In this document: positions 54,072-63,271 of the stretch, one piece after another
Layout of the letters: each line of letters starts with the position of its first letter
How positions within the stretch are numbered: the stretch's first letter is position 1
From: Clostridia bacterium
GTDB lineage: Bacteria; Bacillota_A; Clostridia; Oscillospirales; CAG-272
Reading direction: 5' to 3'
Length of the DNA: 64,000 nt
Assembly (NCBI GenBank): GCA_017452945.1
Contig: JAFTLD010000009.1
Span: 1-64,000 of the forward strand
Notes under the pieces: generated by a model
What the model was told of the DNA's origin: nothing
Database searches by the model: none
Seen by the model: the letters and a program-made list of their open reading frames with translations, nothing else
Made by a program: the position numbers and the translations under genes

Positions 54072-55244
54072 ATGAAAAAAAGATTCGTTACAATATTTGG
54101 AGCGCTGCTGCTCATGTTTACTTTGCTTTGCAGCTGTACAACGCTGCCCGAGGGCGGTGAGGAGATCTCATCTGTACTGACTGACACGGAACAGTCCACA
54201 GAACAGACCGAGGAATTTACAACGGAGCAGCCCACCGAGGCACCTTCGGATGCCACGACAGATGATGTGACTACACAGGAACCGACCACCGAGGAGAATA
54301 CGACCGAACCTCCCACAACCGAGGAAAAGACCACCGAAACCCCGAGCGAGCCGCCCGAGGATCCCTACGTCAATATGTCTGCTGCTGAGTTTTACAGTGA
54401 CTATGAGCCTGCGGATGATTACTGGGATTCCTACTGGCGCACACAGCACGGATTCATGTCGGGCTCGATCGAGCCGCAGGATCAGGCGCCCACAATTGCC
54501 GAATATCAGCCCATGGAGGATGGACAGTATGTGCGCAATACGTATGCATCCTTCTCATCCGATGGGAATACGTATTATATTGTGAACGGTTACGGTGAGG
54601 TGGTCAATCAGGTATTCAAGTGCGGGGCATACGTGTCACTGGAAGAGGTCGCTGCGTATGTGTTTGCCTTTGGCGATGTTCCCGTGAACTATTCCACGTC
54701 CAAAAAGACCAAACCCACCGAAAGCGTATGGGGAGAATATCTGCGCGTGAATCACACGCAATTCTCAGGCAGTACGTCCAAATATCCGTATGAGCCCGAG
54801 CTGCCCGATATCAGCGGCTGCGGAGGCAGCTTGCGCTACTATGAGATCGATATCGGCACAACCGGCACCGACTGCGATCCCAAGTACCGTCCCGAGTTGT
54901 ATAACAACGGTGTCAGCATCACGCGCGGCGCAGCCCGTATCGTGTACGCGCGCTTTGATGCCAACGGGGATCAGATCATTGATATCAACGAAAGATATCT
55001 GTTTTATACCTATAACCACTACAACGATTTCCAGGAGTACCTCAACTACGAGGGCGGCTGGGGTGAGATGTTTGGCAATATCACCGGTGGTGGTAAGATC
55101 TCGAGCAAGTATGATTATAATCCGACACCTTACGTACCCGTAGTGCGTCGCGATCTGGTCAACGGTGAGAGCGTGCAGAACACGGCACAGGTGATCGTGC
55201 TGTATTACGTACCCAAGTATGCCTATGACAGCATGGTGGCGTAA
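54072..55244 (+). CDS. Lipoprotein with threonine-rich linker and barnase/RNase-Sa-like domain
   Basis: A lipoprotein signal ends at C22 (LCSC). Residues about 35-95 are Thr/Glu/Pro-rich, an extended linker. The C-terminal part (about 185-330) matches the microbial RNase (N1/barnase) layout: a helix EEVAAYVFAFGDVPVNY like barnase GVADYLQTYHKLPDNY, then RYYEIDI with E258, ITRGAARIVY with R285 and R289, and NHYNDF with H316. These correspond to the catalytic Glu, Arg and His of the family. So it is a secreted, membrane-anchored candidate RNase. No barstar-type inhibitor was recognised next to it. Family is an inference from motif order. Confidence 0.7.
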   Translation: MKKRFVTIFGALLLMFTLLCSCTTLPEGGEEISSVLTDTEQSTEQTEEFTTEQPTEAPSDATTDDVTTQEPTTEENTTEPPTTEEKTTETPSEPPEDPYVNMSAAEFYSDYEPADDYWDSYWRTQHGFMSGSIEPQDQAPTIAEYQPMEDGQYVRNTYASFSSDGNTYYIVNGYGEVVNQVFKCGAYVSLEEVAAYVFAFGDVPVNYSTSKKTKPTESVWGEYLRVNHTQFSGSTSKYPYEPELPDISGCGGSLRYYEIDIGTTGTDCDPKYRPELYNNGVSITRGAARIVYARFDANGDQIIDINERYLFYTYNHYNDFQEYLNYEGGWGEMFGNITGGGKISSKYDYNPTPYVPVVRRDLVNGESVQNTAQVIVLYYVPKYAYDSMVA

Positions 55245-56030
55245 ATGAAACACGCTCCGTTTTCGATAGAGGTGCCCTGCGCACGCACTTGCGTGCTGAT
55301 GGTACACGGCTTTTTGGGCAGTCCGCATCATTTCGATATGCTGCTGCCGCATATTCCGTCAGATTGGGATGTCCATAGCATTCTGTTGGATGGACATGGC
55401 GGTGTGCTGCGTGATTTTGCGCATACAAGTCGGGAAAAATGGGAAACACAAGTGTGTGCTGAGGTGGCGCGCGTTTGCGCTGCGTATGATCGCGTGGTGA
55501 TCGTGGCGCACTCTATGGGATGTATGCTGACAGCCAATGCCGTTGTGAAGCTGGGGCTGGAGCAAAAGATCGCAGGCATGCTGTTTCTGGGTGCTGCTCT
55601 TTACCCGAAGTGCGATCCTCCCATCGTACGCACGGCGATCCGTATGATCAACTGCAAGCCGGGGAACGAGGATGACGGCATGGTGGCGGCACGCGCGTGC
55701 TGCGGTGTTGAGGTGTATAAGATCAGCGTTTGGGAATTTCTTTCCTGTGCTCCGCGATTTTTGGATCTGTTTGCCATCTCAAGATATACACGCAAGCGCA
55801 TTGGCTCATACGATCTGCCCATGACCGCTCTGCAATCCTACAAGGATGAGGTGGTGGGGCGCAGATCCATCAAGCCTTTTTTGAAAAATCCCCGTGCGCG
55901 CGGTGAATTTTTGATGCATTCAAGCCATTTTTACTACGCACCGCAGAACGTGCAGCGCATTTGCGAGGTGTTTTGCGAAATGGTCGAACAGGAGCGCAAA
56001 ATCAAGAAAAAAGTCTGTGACGCGCATTGA
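55245..56030 (+). CDS. Alpha/beta hydrolase (esterase-like)
   Basis: A HGFLGSPHHF oxyanion region (residues 21-30), the nucleophile elbow AHSMG with S90, and a later histidine (HSSHFYYAP) fit the alpha/beta-hydrolase fold, 261 aa. It starts directly after the lipoprotein stop, without an evident ribosome-binding site of its own. Substrate unknown. Its stop overlaps the glucokinase promoter. Confidence 0.82.
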   Translation: MKHAPFSIEVPCARTCVLMVHGFLGSPHHFDMLLPHIPSDWDVHSILLDGHGGVLRDFAHTSREKWETQVCAEVARVCAAYDRVVIVAHSMGCMLTANAVVKLGLEQKIAGMLFLGAALYPKCDPPIVRTAIRMINCKPGNEDDGMVAARACCGVEVYKISVWEFLSCAPRFLDLFAISRYTRKRIGSYDLPMTALQSYKDEVVGRRSIKPFLKNPRARGEFLMHSSHFYYAPQNVQRICEVFCEMVEQERKIKKKVCDAH

Positions 56031-56055
56031 CAAAAGCAAAAGATTTTAGTATAAT
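56027..56055 (+). promoter_or_regulatory. Sigma-A promoter for glucokinase
   Basis: TTGACA begins at the hydrolase stop codon, followed by a 17-base spacer and TATAAT, 57 bases before the ROK start. Confidence 0.85.
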
Positions 56056-56111
56056 AAAATTATGAAGGATGCGTGCTCGACAGCAGCACGCCGGAAAAGA
56101 GAGGAAAGCTT

Positions 56112-57071
56112 ATGTACAGAATTGGTATTGATCTTGGCGGAACCAATATTGCTGCCGGAATTGTTGATAGTGAATATCGTATCGTACACAAGGCAAGTGT
56201 GCCTACCGAGGCACAGCGCCCTGCGGAGCAGATCGCTGCAAGTATTGCAGAGCTGTGCTGCCGCATTTGCACCGAATTCGGCATTACGGTCGAGGATATT
56301 GACTCTGTCGGTATTGCTTCTCCCGGTATTTGCAACCATGATACCGGTGTGGTGGAATATGCAAACAACCTGCCTTTCCATAAGTTCGCGATCTGCGATC
56401 TGATCAAGAAGGATTTTCCTGCAAAGGAATTCCACATTGAAAACGACGCTAACGCAGCAGCATGGGGCGAGGCAATCGCGGGTGCTGCAAAGGGCAGTGC
56501 AAACTCGGTTATGATCACGCTCGGCACGGGTGTCGGAGGCGGCATCATCATTGATAACAAGGTGTATTCCGGCTTTAACTATGCAGGTGCGGAGCTTGGC
56601 CATATCGTGATCGTCAAGGATGGTGTTCCTTGCTCTTGCGGCAGAAAGGGCTGCTGGGAGGCATACAGCTCGGCAACCGCGCTGATCCGCATGACGCGCG
56701 AGAAGCTGGAGGAGTGCGAGCAGAGCGGCAGAGAAACGCTGATGACACAGATGGTCGCAGAGAAGGGCAAGGTGTCCGGCAGAACCGCGTTTGACGCGTT
56801 GCGTGCAGGCGACGAGGCTGCCAAGGAAGTGGTCGATTCCTATATCGATTATCTGGCACTTGGCCTTGGAAACGTGATCAACATCTTTCAGCCCGAGGTT
56901 CTCTCTCTTGGCGGTGGTGTGTCGGGTGAGGGACAGTATCTGCTTGACATGCTGGTTCCCAAGGTCAGAGAAGAGCAGTACGGCGGCGGTATCGTCAAGC
57001 TGACCGATATCCGTATCGCACAGCTCGGCAACGATGCAGGCATCGTTGGCTCGGCAGTGCTGGGGCTGTAA
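56112..57071 (+). CDS. glcK: ROK-family glucokinase
   Basis: The sugar kinase (319 aa) has the phosphate loop IDLGGTNIAAG at the N-terminus, the catalytic region IENDANAAAWGE, GTGVGGGII and the zinc motif CSCGRKGCWEAYSS. It phosphorylates glucose or a related hexose with ATP, the entry point for sugars from the glycosidases and transporter around it. The ATG at 56112 has GAGGAAAG upstream; the longer frame from 56073 is rejected. The gene is alone, with its own promoter and terminator. Confidence 0.92.
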   Translation: MYRIGIDLGGTNIAAGIVDSEYRIVHKASVPTEAQRPAEQIAASIAELCCRICTEFGITVEDIDSVGIASPGICNHDTGVVEYANNLPFHKFAICDLIKKDFPAKEFHIENDANAAAWGEAIAGAAKGSANSVMITLGTGVGGGIIIDNKVYSGFNYAGAELGHIVIVKDGVPCSCGRKGCWEAYSSATALIRMTREKLEECEQSGRETLMTQMVAEKGKVSGRTAFDALRAGDEAAKEVVDSYIDYLALGLGNVINIFQPEVLSLGGGVSGEGQYLLDMLVPKVREEQYGGGIVKLTDIRIAQLGNDAGIVGSAVLGL

Positions 57072-57080
57072 GATCGTAAC

Positions 57081-57145
57081 AAAAAAAAGAGCTTCGTTTT
57101 GCCCAACTTCCTTATGAGAAGTTGGGCAAAACGAAGCTCTTTTTT
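57081..57145. terminator. Strong bidirectional terminator
   Basis: A 28-bp nearly perfect stem (57083-57110 with 57118-57145), loop CTTATGA, with A and T runs at the ends, lies between convergent glcK and rlmI. Confidence 0.9.
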
Positions 57146-57188
57146 ACCCAAAAACTTAATTAACGGTTAATAAATAAACAATAATGCG

Positions 57189-58418
57189 CTATACGATCTG
57201 GAAAATATAGAATTTCAGGTAGTCTGTTTCGGGAACGTTCCACAAAATCGGGTGGTCGGGGGATTGCTGGCGCGCTTCGATCTGGCGCAAGGAGACCGAG
57301 GCGTCCTCGGCCGCGTTGTGCAGCATTTGCTTGAAATAGGTGTCGGTCATGAAGTGCGAGCAGGAGCAGGTGGCGAGATAACCGCCGCGGGGCAGCAGCT
57401 TCATGGCCTTGGAATTGATCTCGCGGTAGCCGCGGATCGCGTTTTTGAGCGTGTCGCGGCTCTTGGTAAAGGCAGGCGGGTCGAGAATGATGAAATCGTA
57501 GTCACAGGGGATTTTTTTATCCGCCATGTCGGTCAGAAGCTCGAAAACGTCGCGACAAACAAAGTCCATTTTGCTCTCAAGACCGTTGCTTTCGGCGTTT
57601 TTGCGCGTCATTCGGATGGCTTCTTCCGAGATGTCCACTGCCGTGACGTGCGCAGCACCCGCAGCGGCTGCGTTGAGCGCAAAGGATCCTGTGTGGGTAA
57701 AGCAGTCCAGCACGCGCTTGCCTTTTGCGATGGCGCGGATGGCGGCTCTGTTGTATTTCTGATCCAGGAAAAAGCCTGTTTTTTGGCCGTTTACGACGTC
57801 AACGTCGTAAATTATACCGTTTTCAGTAATCTTGGTCAGGCCGGAATCGTCCTGCTCGGGCTTCAATCCCTCAAACCAGCCGGTATATTGCTCCATGCCT
57901 TCCTTAGCGCGGATCTCCACGTCGTTTCGCTCGTAAACACCGTCAATGACCTCGCCCATGCCGCGCAAAATGTCAACCAAGGCGGGAATCAGGGTGTGCT
58001 TGATGCGCTCTATACCCAAAGAAAGCACTTGTACTACAAGGAGATTGTCAAATCTGTCCACGGTCAGCCCGGGGAAAGAGTCGGCTTCTCCGAATATCAG
58101 TCTGCAGCATTTGAAATCGTCGCCCTTCATGACGCTCCTGCGATAGGAAACGGCATATTCAAGGCGTCTTTGCCAGAATTTTTGATCAAAGGTATCGTTC
58201 GCATTGCGCGAAAGGATGCGCACGCGAATTTTGGAATTTGAGTTGTAAAAGCCCGCGCCAAGGTATCTGCCCTTGGTGGAGTAAACGTATACGATATCAC
58301 CGTCGACGACCGGACGCTCGATGCTTGTGACCTCGTCGGCAAATACCCAAACATGGCCGCCACGCAGCATTTTTTCGCCTTTTTCTGTGATGGTGATCTT
58401 ACAAAGAGAAGAGAGCAT
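57189..58418 (-). CDS. rlmI: 23S rRNA (cytosine-C5)-methyltransferase, RlmI family
   Basis: Residues 1-75 form the PUA domain (HVWVFADEV, GDIVYVYSTKGRYLGAGFYN), followed by a central domain and a SAM-methylase domain with VLDCFTHTGSFALNAAAAGA, VDISEEAIRMTRKNA and ILDPPAFTKSRD, then the catalytic cysteine region YLATCSCSHFM. This matches RlmI (m5C1962 of 23S rRNA). Length 409 aa is standard. GGAGG lies upstream. Exact target is inferred from the family. Confidence 0.92.
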   Translation of the reverse strand: MLSSLCKITITEKGEKMLRGGHVWVFADEVTSIERPVVDGDIVYVYSTKGRYLGAGFYNSNSKIRVRILSRNANDTFDQKFWQRRLEYAVSYRRSVMKGDDFKCCRLIFGEADSFPGLTVDRFDNLLVVQVLSLGIERIKHTLIPALVDILRGMGEVIDGVYERNDVEIRAKEGMEQYTGWFEGLKPEQDDSGLTKITENGIIYDVDVVNGQKTGFFLDQKYNRAAIRAIAKGKRVLDCFTHTGSFALNAAAAGAAHVTAVDISEEAIRMTRKNAESNGLESKMDFVCRDVFELLTDMADKKIPCDYDFIILDPPAFTKSRDTLKNAIRGYREINSKAMKLLPRGGYLATCSCSHFMTDTYFKQMLHNAAEDASVSLRQIEARQQSPDHPILWNVPETDYLKFYIFQIV

Positions 58419-58999
58419 AGAAACCTCCGTGTTTTTATCTGTTCAACAGTATACCATAAAATGTGCGATTGTGCAATAGAAAGGCAGAAAAAGCTCGAAA
58501 ATATACTGCTGAAATACGCAGGTATTCCGTTTGTAAAATAAAAGGGAAAAATAGGAAAAATAATTAAAATATGGGAATAGATGAAGAAACAAAGAAGAAG
58601 TCAAAGGAACGAAACGAGATATTTTGGCAAATTTGTGCAAAATGTCAAGACGTAAAAAAACAAGCCCCAAAATTGTGCAACAATCACAAAGAAAAAAATT
58701 AAAAAATGCATAAAAAATGAATAATCATCTTTTGTCAAAGGGTAAATAAAAATTACATACGCTATTTGTACGACAAAATATTGGAACAAAAATGCACAAA
58801 AACGGCCAATACAAGGGCGACATGCCGTAAGAGTTGGTCAAAATTGAGTAAATAAAAATTACAATGGCTAAAATGCAAGGATATGCAAAATTGCAGAACA
58901 GGCTCGGAAATCCTAAAATATTAATGTGTGAACAAATCGTGAACGACGAAAATATATAATAATTAGGTGAATACGGTGCGATCGGAGCATGAATTCTGC
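58419..58999. other. AT-rich spacer, no gene; duplicated 16-bp motif
   Basis: The sequence is strongly AT-rich and shows no credible coding frame. GTAAATAAAAATTACA occurs twice at 58742-58757 and 58848-58863, 106 bases apart in the same orientation, upstream of the strong promoter at 59000. It may be a pair of activator or repressor sites for the sugar operon. Confidence 0.5.
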
Positions 59000-59028
59000 T
59001 TGACAGAAAACCGACTTTGTTATATAAT
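59000..59028 (+). promoter_or_regulatory. Sigma-A promoter of the sugar transport operon
   Basis: A consensus TTGACA, a 17-base spacer and TATAAT lie 444 bases before the start of the binding-protein gene, so the transcript has a very long leader. Confidence 0.85.
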
Positions 59029-59034
59029 AAACGC

Positions 59035-59471
59035 ATCAATATTAGGGCATTTTGCGGACCGTTCCGGGTTGCTTGCAATGGCCTTATTTTTGACCGCTGA
59101 TATAATCGATGAAAGGTTTTTCAGCGTGAAAATCTAAAACGGCAGTCGATGCTGCCGAAGACAATTGCATAGCAATAATGCTGATGCCACGGGCTGTTTG
59201 CAAGAGGTGAGGGCGCCTGCTCTGATCTCTGCGGATAAGTCGGGAGTGTAAAACAGGCACTCCGAAACGGATGCTCGGTCAGTTCCTCATGCGCGCGCGA
59301 ACCGCCACGTCACACGCGCACGGAGCAGCAGGGCAATTTCCGCGCAAGCGGAGTCCCGCGAGGGCGGATTCTGCCCGCAGTGCATGGTATTATTGACGAG
59401 CACCGTACCCCTAATGTGAGCCGAATTCTCATATCGGCAACTCACAGAAAATCTTGGTAGGAGGAAATTTT
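59035..59471 (+). ncRNA. Long structured 5' leader of the sugar transport operon
   Basis: From about 59100 the leader turns from AT-rich to GC-rich and holds many hairpins: CGGCAG-TCGATG-CTGCCG (59140-59157), a GGAGTG/CACTCC stem near 59243-59263, TCCGC-GCAA-GCGGA (59339-59352), CCC-GCGA-GGG (59355-59364), and TGTGAGCCGA with TCGG...CTCACA (59415-59447) just before the ribosome-binding site. Two of the loops are GNRA tetraloops. No known riboswitch class is recognised. It could be a new regulatory RNA controlling the binding-protein gene, or a structured stability element. Confidence 0.55.
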
Positions 59472-62400
59472 ATGGGAAAAGCGAAATTTACTAAGCTGAT
59501 GGCTTTGATTTTGGCTTTGACCCTCCTGGTTGGTGGCGGAACCGTGGCAATTTCTGCTGCGGAAACGACTCAGGATGAGGTCACAGATGAGGAATCGAAA
59601 GATACCTTGGCGGAAATCAAAGAGCTTCTGAACGCAATTTCGTATGGCGAATACAGTGCAAAGTATTCGGGCGAGGGCTATAAAAAGGCCACGCAGACCA
59701 TTACGATCGATGCGACCAATGGCTACATCACCGAGAGCGGCGAACAGGATATTCGCCTTGCGGATAAGGACAAGGACGGCGTAGCCGAGGGCTTGTTCAC
59801 GTCATCCGAGGGAGAGGTTTCCTGGCTGGTCAACGTACCCGAGAGCGCGAAATATGCGATCAAGATCGAGTACTATCCCGTGATCGGTAAGGCAGCATCC
59901 ATTGAGCGTGTCTTCAAAATTGATGACAAGGTGCCTTTTGGCGAAGCGCGTTATCTGACGCTTTCCAAGACCTGGACCAGTGAGTATCTTGACGGCCTTT
60001 ATCTGGTAGGCTCTCTGGACAGCGTTTCTAAGGACGTATCCGAGATCACCGAGGGCGAACTGCCCGCTGAAATCAGCAAAAAGCTGGATGAATTCAAGGC
60101 TGAGGCTGAGGCAGCAGGCTTGAAGGCCGGTTGGACGGTCAAGGAAGAAACCACGAAGAATCTGTTCGGAAAGATCAAGACGGAGTACAACGTTTATGCG
60201 ACTGTTGGATTCCCCGAGATCTGGACCGAGGAAAACACTGCATTTGTGGATGAAAAGGGCATTCGCTTCTTCAAGGAAGACGTTGAAGAGAACGAACTGC
60301 GTCCCACCGCAATACAGTCTCCCGAATGGATCACCTACAGCTTGCGCGACTCCTCCGGTTACTACACCGGTGAGTACGAGTTCTATCTGGAGGCAGGCGA
60401 GAGAAAGCTGACCATCCAGGGCCAGAACGAGCCTATGGTGATTAAGTCGATCACGCTGTATCCTGCAGAGGATGTTTACTCCTATGATGATTACATCGCT
60501 GATCTGACCGCTAAGCTGGGTTCGCTGAGTGCAGGTAAGGACGAGATCAAGCTGGAAGCTGAAAATATGCACAACATGTCCTCCAAGACCATTTACGCGA
60601 TTGAGGACAGAACCAGTGCAGTGACTTCCCCCGCAGATACCACCCGCGTGATGCTCAATACGGTGGGCGGCGCTAAGTGGCAGACTGCAGGTCAGTGGAT
60701 CGAATTTACCTTCACCACCTCTGAGGACGGTGCGGGTATGTACGATTTCATTACCCGCTTCAGACAGAACCTGCTGGACGGTATGTTCGTGTGCCGCTCT
60801 TTGCAGTTGTACAGCGAAGGTCTTGCTGCAGGCGAGGCCGGCTACTATAACGGTGCTCCCTTCGCAGAGGCACAGAAGCTGCAGTACAATTACGATTCCA
60901 ACTGGCAGATTACCGGCCTTGCTTCTGATCAGTATGACGAAAACGGAGAGATCAGAGAATATGCCGTATATCTGGCTGCAAACACTACTTATAAGGTAAG
61001 ACTTGAGGTTACACTCGGTACCATGGGCGATATCGTCCGTGAGGTCGAGGAGATCCTGGATATCGTCAACGACTGCTACCTGGAGATCATCAAGCTCACA
61101 GGTACCACCCCTGACGAGTACAGCGACTACAGCTTCTCTCGCGTTATGCCCGACGTTCTGGTTGACATGGTCGTCCAGTCCCGCAGACTTGACAATGACA
61201 ACCCCGAAAAGTACGGTGTTTCGATTGCTGAGAGATTGACCAACATGGCAGGACAGAAGTCCTCCAACGTAGGTACTCTGCAGAAGGTTGCTGACCTGTT
61301 GCATGATATGGGTACCGATGAGGATGAGATCGCAAAGAACCTGGAAACTCTGAAGAGCTATATCGGTACTTTGGGTACTTTCCTTTCCAGCGCTAAGACG
61401 CAGCCTCTGGAGGTTGACTACTTTGTCATCCGCGGCAGTGAGCAGTATGGCGCAAACACTTCCGATTATAATTATAAGGTCAAGGCTAATGCAAACATCT
61501 TCCAGGCTGCATGGCACGAGATCAAGAGCTTTATCATGTCCTTCTTCCGTGACTACAACAGCATGGGCTCCATGTCCGTCGTAGCAGAGGAGGGCGCAGT
61601 TGAAGTTTGGCTGGCTACCGGTCGTGACCAGTCTCAGGTTATCAGAAACCTGGTTAACAACGACTTCTCCCCCAATGAGACCACTAACTCCAAGGGCGAT
61701 TACATCGGCGGTACAGCGGTTGACCTGAAGTTGGTCGCTGCCGGCACGCTGCTTCCTTCGATTCTGGCTGACCAGGGTCCTGACGTTTACCTCGGCCTTG
61801 CCCAGGGCGACGTTATCAACTACGCGATCCGTTCCGCTCTGCTTCCCGTTGACGAGATTGCAGACGCAGTCGGCGAGCAGAAGGTAAAGGACGGCTACCT
61901 GACCACCAATACCGAGTGGGTCGACACTATCAGCAGCTTCAATGATGCTGCAATGCTGGTGCTTGGTGTTGAGAACCCCGACGGTGATATGCACTATTAC
62001 GGTCTGCCCGAGGCACAGGGCTTCACCATGATGTTCGTTCGTGAGGACATCCTGGCAGAGCTGAACATCCCCGTTCCCGAAACCTGGGACGATATCCTCG
62101 CTGCTATTCCCGACCTGCAGGCAAACAACATGCTGATCGGTCTTTCCACCGACTACAGCGTTTACCTCTACCAGGCCGGCGGTGACTTGTATGCCGATGG
62201 CGGTATGAGAATCAATCTGGACTCCAAGAAGGGTCTGACCGCATTTGAAAAGATGTGTAACATGTTTACACAGTATAACTTCCCCTACACCTACGATGCA
62301 GCAAACCGTTTCAGAACGGGTGAAATGCCCATCCTGATCGCAGACTACACCGGTATGTACAACCAGCTCAAGGTATTCGCAACCGAAATCGAGGGTCTTT

Positions 62401-63230
62401 GGAAGTTCTATCCGATGCCCGGTACGATCTGCACCAACGAAGACGGTACAACCTACATCAACAGACAGACGGTATCCTCGGTTAACGCAAGCGTTATCGT
62501 AAAGGGCTGCAGCGATGAGGAAGGTTCCTGGAACTTTGTCAGATGGTTCACAGGCTCCGATTGCCAGCAGGAATACTCCAACGAGATGGTTGCGATCATC
62601 GGTCCCGCTGCTAAGTACAACACCGCGAACAGAGAGGCTCTTGAAGAGCTGCCTTGGACCACCGCAGAGCTTAAGCAGATCCAGGCTCAGTTCGAGGACC
62701 TGGCATCCGTTCCCAACTACCCCGGTTCTTACATTCTGGGCCGTTATACCCAGTTCGCATTCCTGGCAGCGTATAACGACAATGCCAACCCCTCCGAGGC
62801 TTTGATGAGCTACATTACTACCATTAATAAAGAGATCACCAGAAAGCGTAAGGAATTCGGTCTGGAAACTCTTGAGGTAGACGAAAACCTCGCCTCCAAG
62901 CGTCTTGAGCAGAGTGAGCAGTTGCTTGCTCAGTTTGAAGAGCTGGATACTGCCGGCAAGTATGCGGACGTAATCGCTTCCGCAAAGGACGCTATCGCAC
63001 GTGAAAACATTGCTGATATTGCAAATGCATCCGCTGCTTTCCAAAAGGTAGCGTATGAGATCAGCACCGAGGCAAAGATCCTTGAGCAGTTTGAAGCAAT
63101 CAAGAACGATCCCACCGATCCCTGCTACTCTTATCAGGTATACCTGAAGGCAGAGACCCCCGAGCTGATCGCTTACTGCCTGGCTGACTTCCTGGGCGAC
63201 GCTTCTGCCGCACTGGAATCCTATCAATAA
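59472..63230 (+). CDS. Giant sugar ABC substrate-binding protein with N-terminal carbohydrate-binding domains
   Basis: The 1,252-aa secreted protein has a signal peptide (1-30, hydrophobic core and AISAAE cleavage site, no lipobox), a first beta-rich segment (about 65-340), a second that opens LEAENM like CBM6/35-type modules (about 357-540), a helical region, and a family 1 solute-binding domain (about 700-1110, with GPDVYLGLAQGD, MHYYGLPEAQGFTMMFVRED and TWDDILAAI). A C-terminal 110-residue tail is coiled. Normal binding proteins are about 450 aa lipoproteins. AGGAGG precedes the ATG. Codon use is strongly biased, so the gene is highly expressed. The permease gene follows 41 bases later. 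Confidence 0.88.
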   Translation: MGKAKFTKLMALILALTLLVGGGTVAISAAETTQDEVTDEESKDTLAEIKELLNAISYGEYSAKYSGEGYKKATQTITIDATNGYITESGEQDIRLADKDKDGVAEGLFTSSEGEVSWLVNVPESAKYAIKIEYYPVIGKAASIERVFKIDDKVPFGEARYLTLSKTWTSEYLDGLYLVGSLDSVSKDVSEITEGELPAEISKKLDEFKAEAEAAGLKAGWTVKEETTKNLFGKIKTEYNVYATVGFPEIWTEENTAFVDEKGIRFFKEDVEENELRPTAIQSPEWITYSLRDSSGYYTGEYEFYLEAGERKLTIQGQNEPMVIKSITLYPAEDVYSYDDYIADLTAKLGSLSAGKDEIKLEAENMHNMSSKTIYAIEDRTSAVTSPADTTRVMLNTVGGAKWQTAGQWIEFTFTTSEDGAGMYDFITRFRQNLLDGMFVCRSLQLYSEGLAAGEAGYYNGAPFAEAQKLQYNYDSNWQITGLASDQYDENGEIREYAVYLAANTTYKVRLEVTLGTMGDIVREVEEILDIVNDCYLEIIKLTGTTPDEYSDYSFSRVMPDVLVDMVVQSRRLDNDNPEKYGVSIAERLTNMAGQKSSNVGTLQKVADLLHDMGTDEDEIAKNLETLKSYIGTLGTFLSSAKTQPLEVDYFVIRGSEQYGANTSDYNYKVKANANIFQAAWHEIKSFIMSFFRDYNSMGSMSVVAEEGAVEVWLATGRDQSQVIRNLVNNDFSPNETTNSKGDYIGGTAVDLKLVAAGTLLPSILADQGPDVYLGLAQGDVINYAIRSALLPVDEIADAVGEQKVKDGYLTTNTEWVDTISSFNDAAMLVLGVENPDGDMHYYGLPEAQGFTMMFVREDILAELNIPVPETWDDILAAIPDLQANNMLIGLSTDYSVYLYQAGGDLYADGGMRINLDSKKGLTAFEKMCNMFTQYNFPYTYDAANRFRTGEMPILIADYTGMYNQLKVFATEIEGLWKFYPMPGTICTNEDGTTYINRQTVSSVNASVIVKGCSDEEGSWNFVRWFTGSDCQQEYSNEMVAIIGPAAKYNTANREALEELPWTTAELKQIQAQFEDLASVPNYPGSYILGRYTQFAFLAAYNDNANPSEALMSYITTINKEITRKRKEFGLETLEVDENLASKRLEQSEQLLAQFEELDTAGKYADVIASAKDAIARENIADIANASAAFQKVAYEISTEAKILEQFEAIKNDPTDPCYSYQVYLKAETPELIAYCLADFLGDASAALESYQ

Positions 63231-63271
63231 TCACACATCGAATCAAGATCAAGAAAAGGAGAAAAGAGCAA

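Noticed and set aside
58725..59078. A 117-codon minus-strand frame in the AT-rich spacer
   Set aside because: Composition is that of AT-rich non-coding DNA, and it overlaps the strong plus-strand promoter.
59221..59260. TPP riboswitch, from CTGATCT...GGATAA resemblance
   Set aside because: The required CTGAGA box and overall order of the THI element are absent.
59802..63227. A 1,141-codon open frame antisense to the sugar-binding protein gene
   Set aside because: It results from the strong codon bias of the highly expressed plus-strand gene; there is no start signal, and the protein shows no domain.
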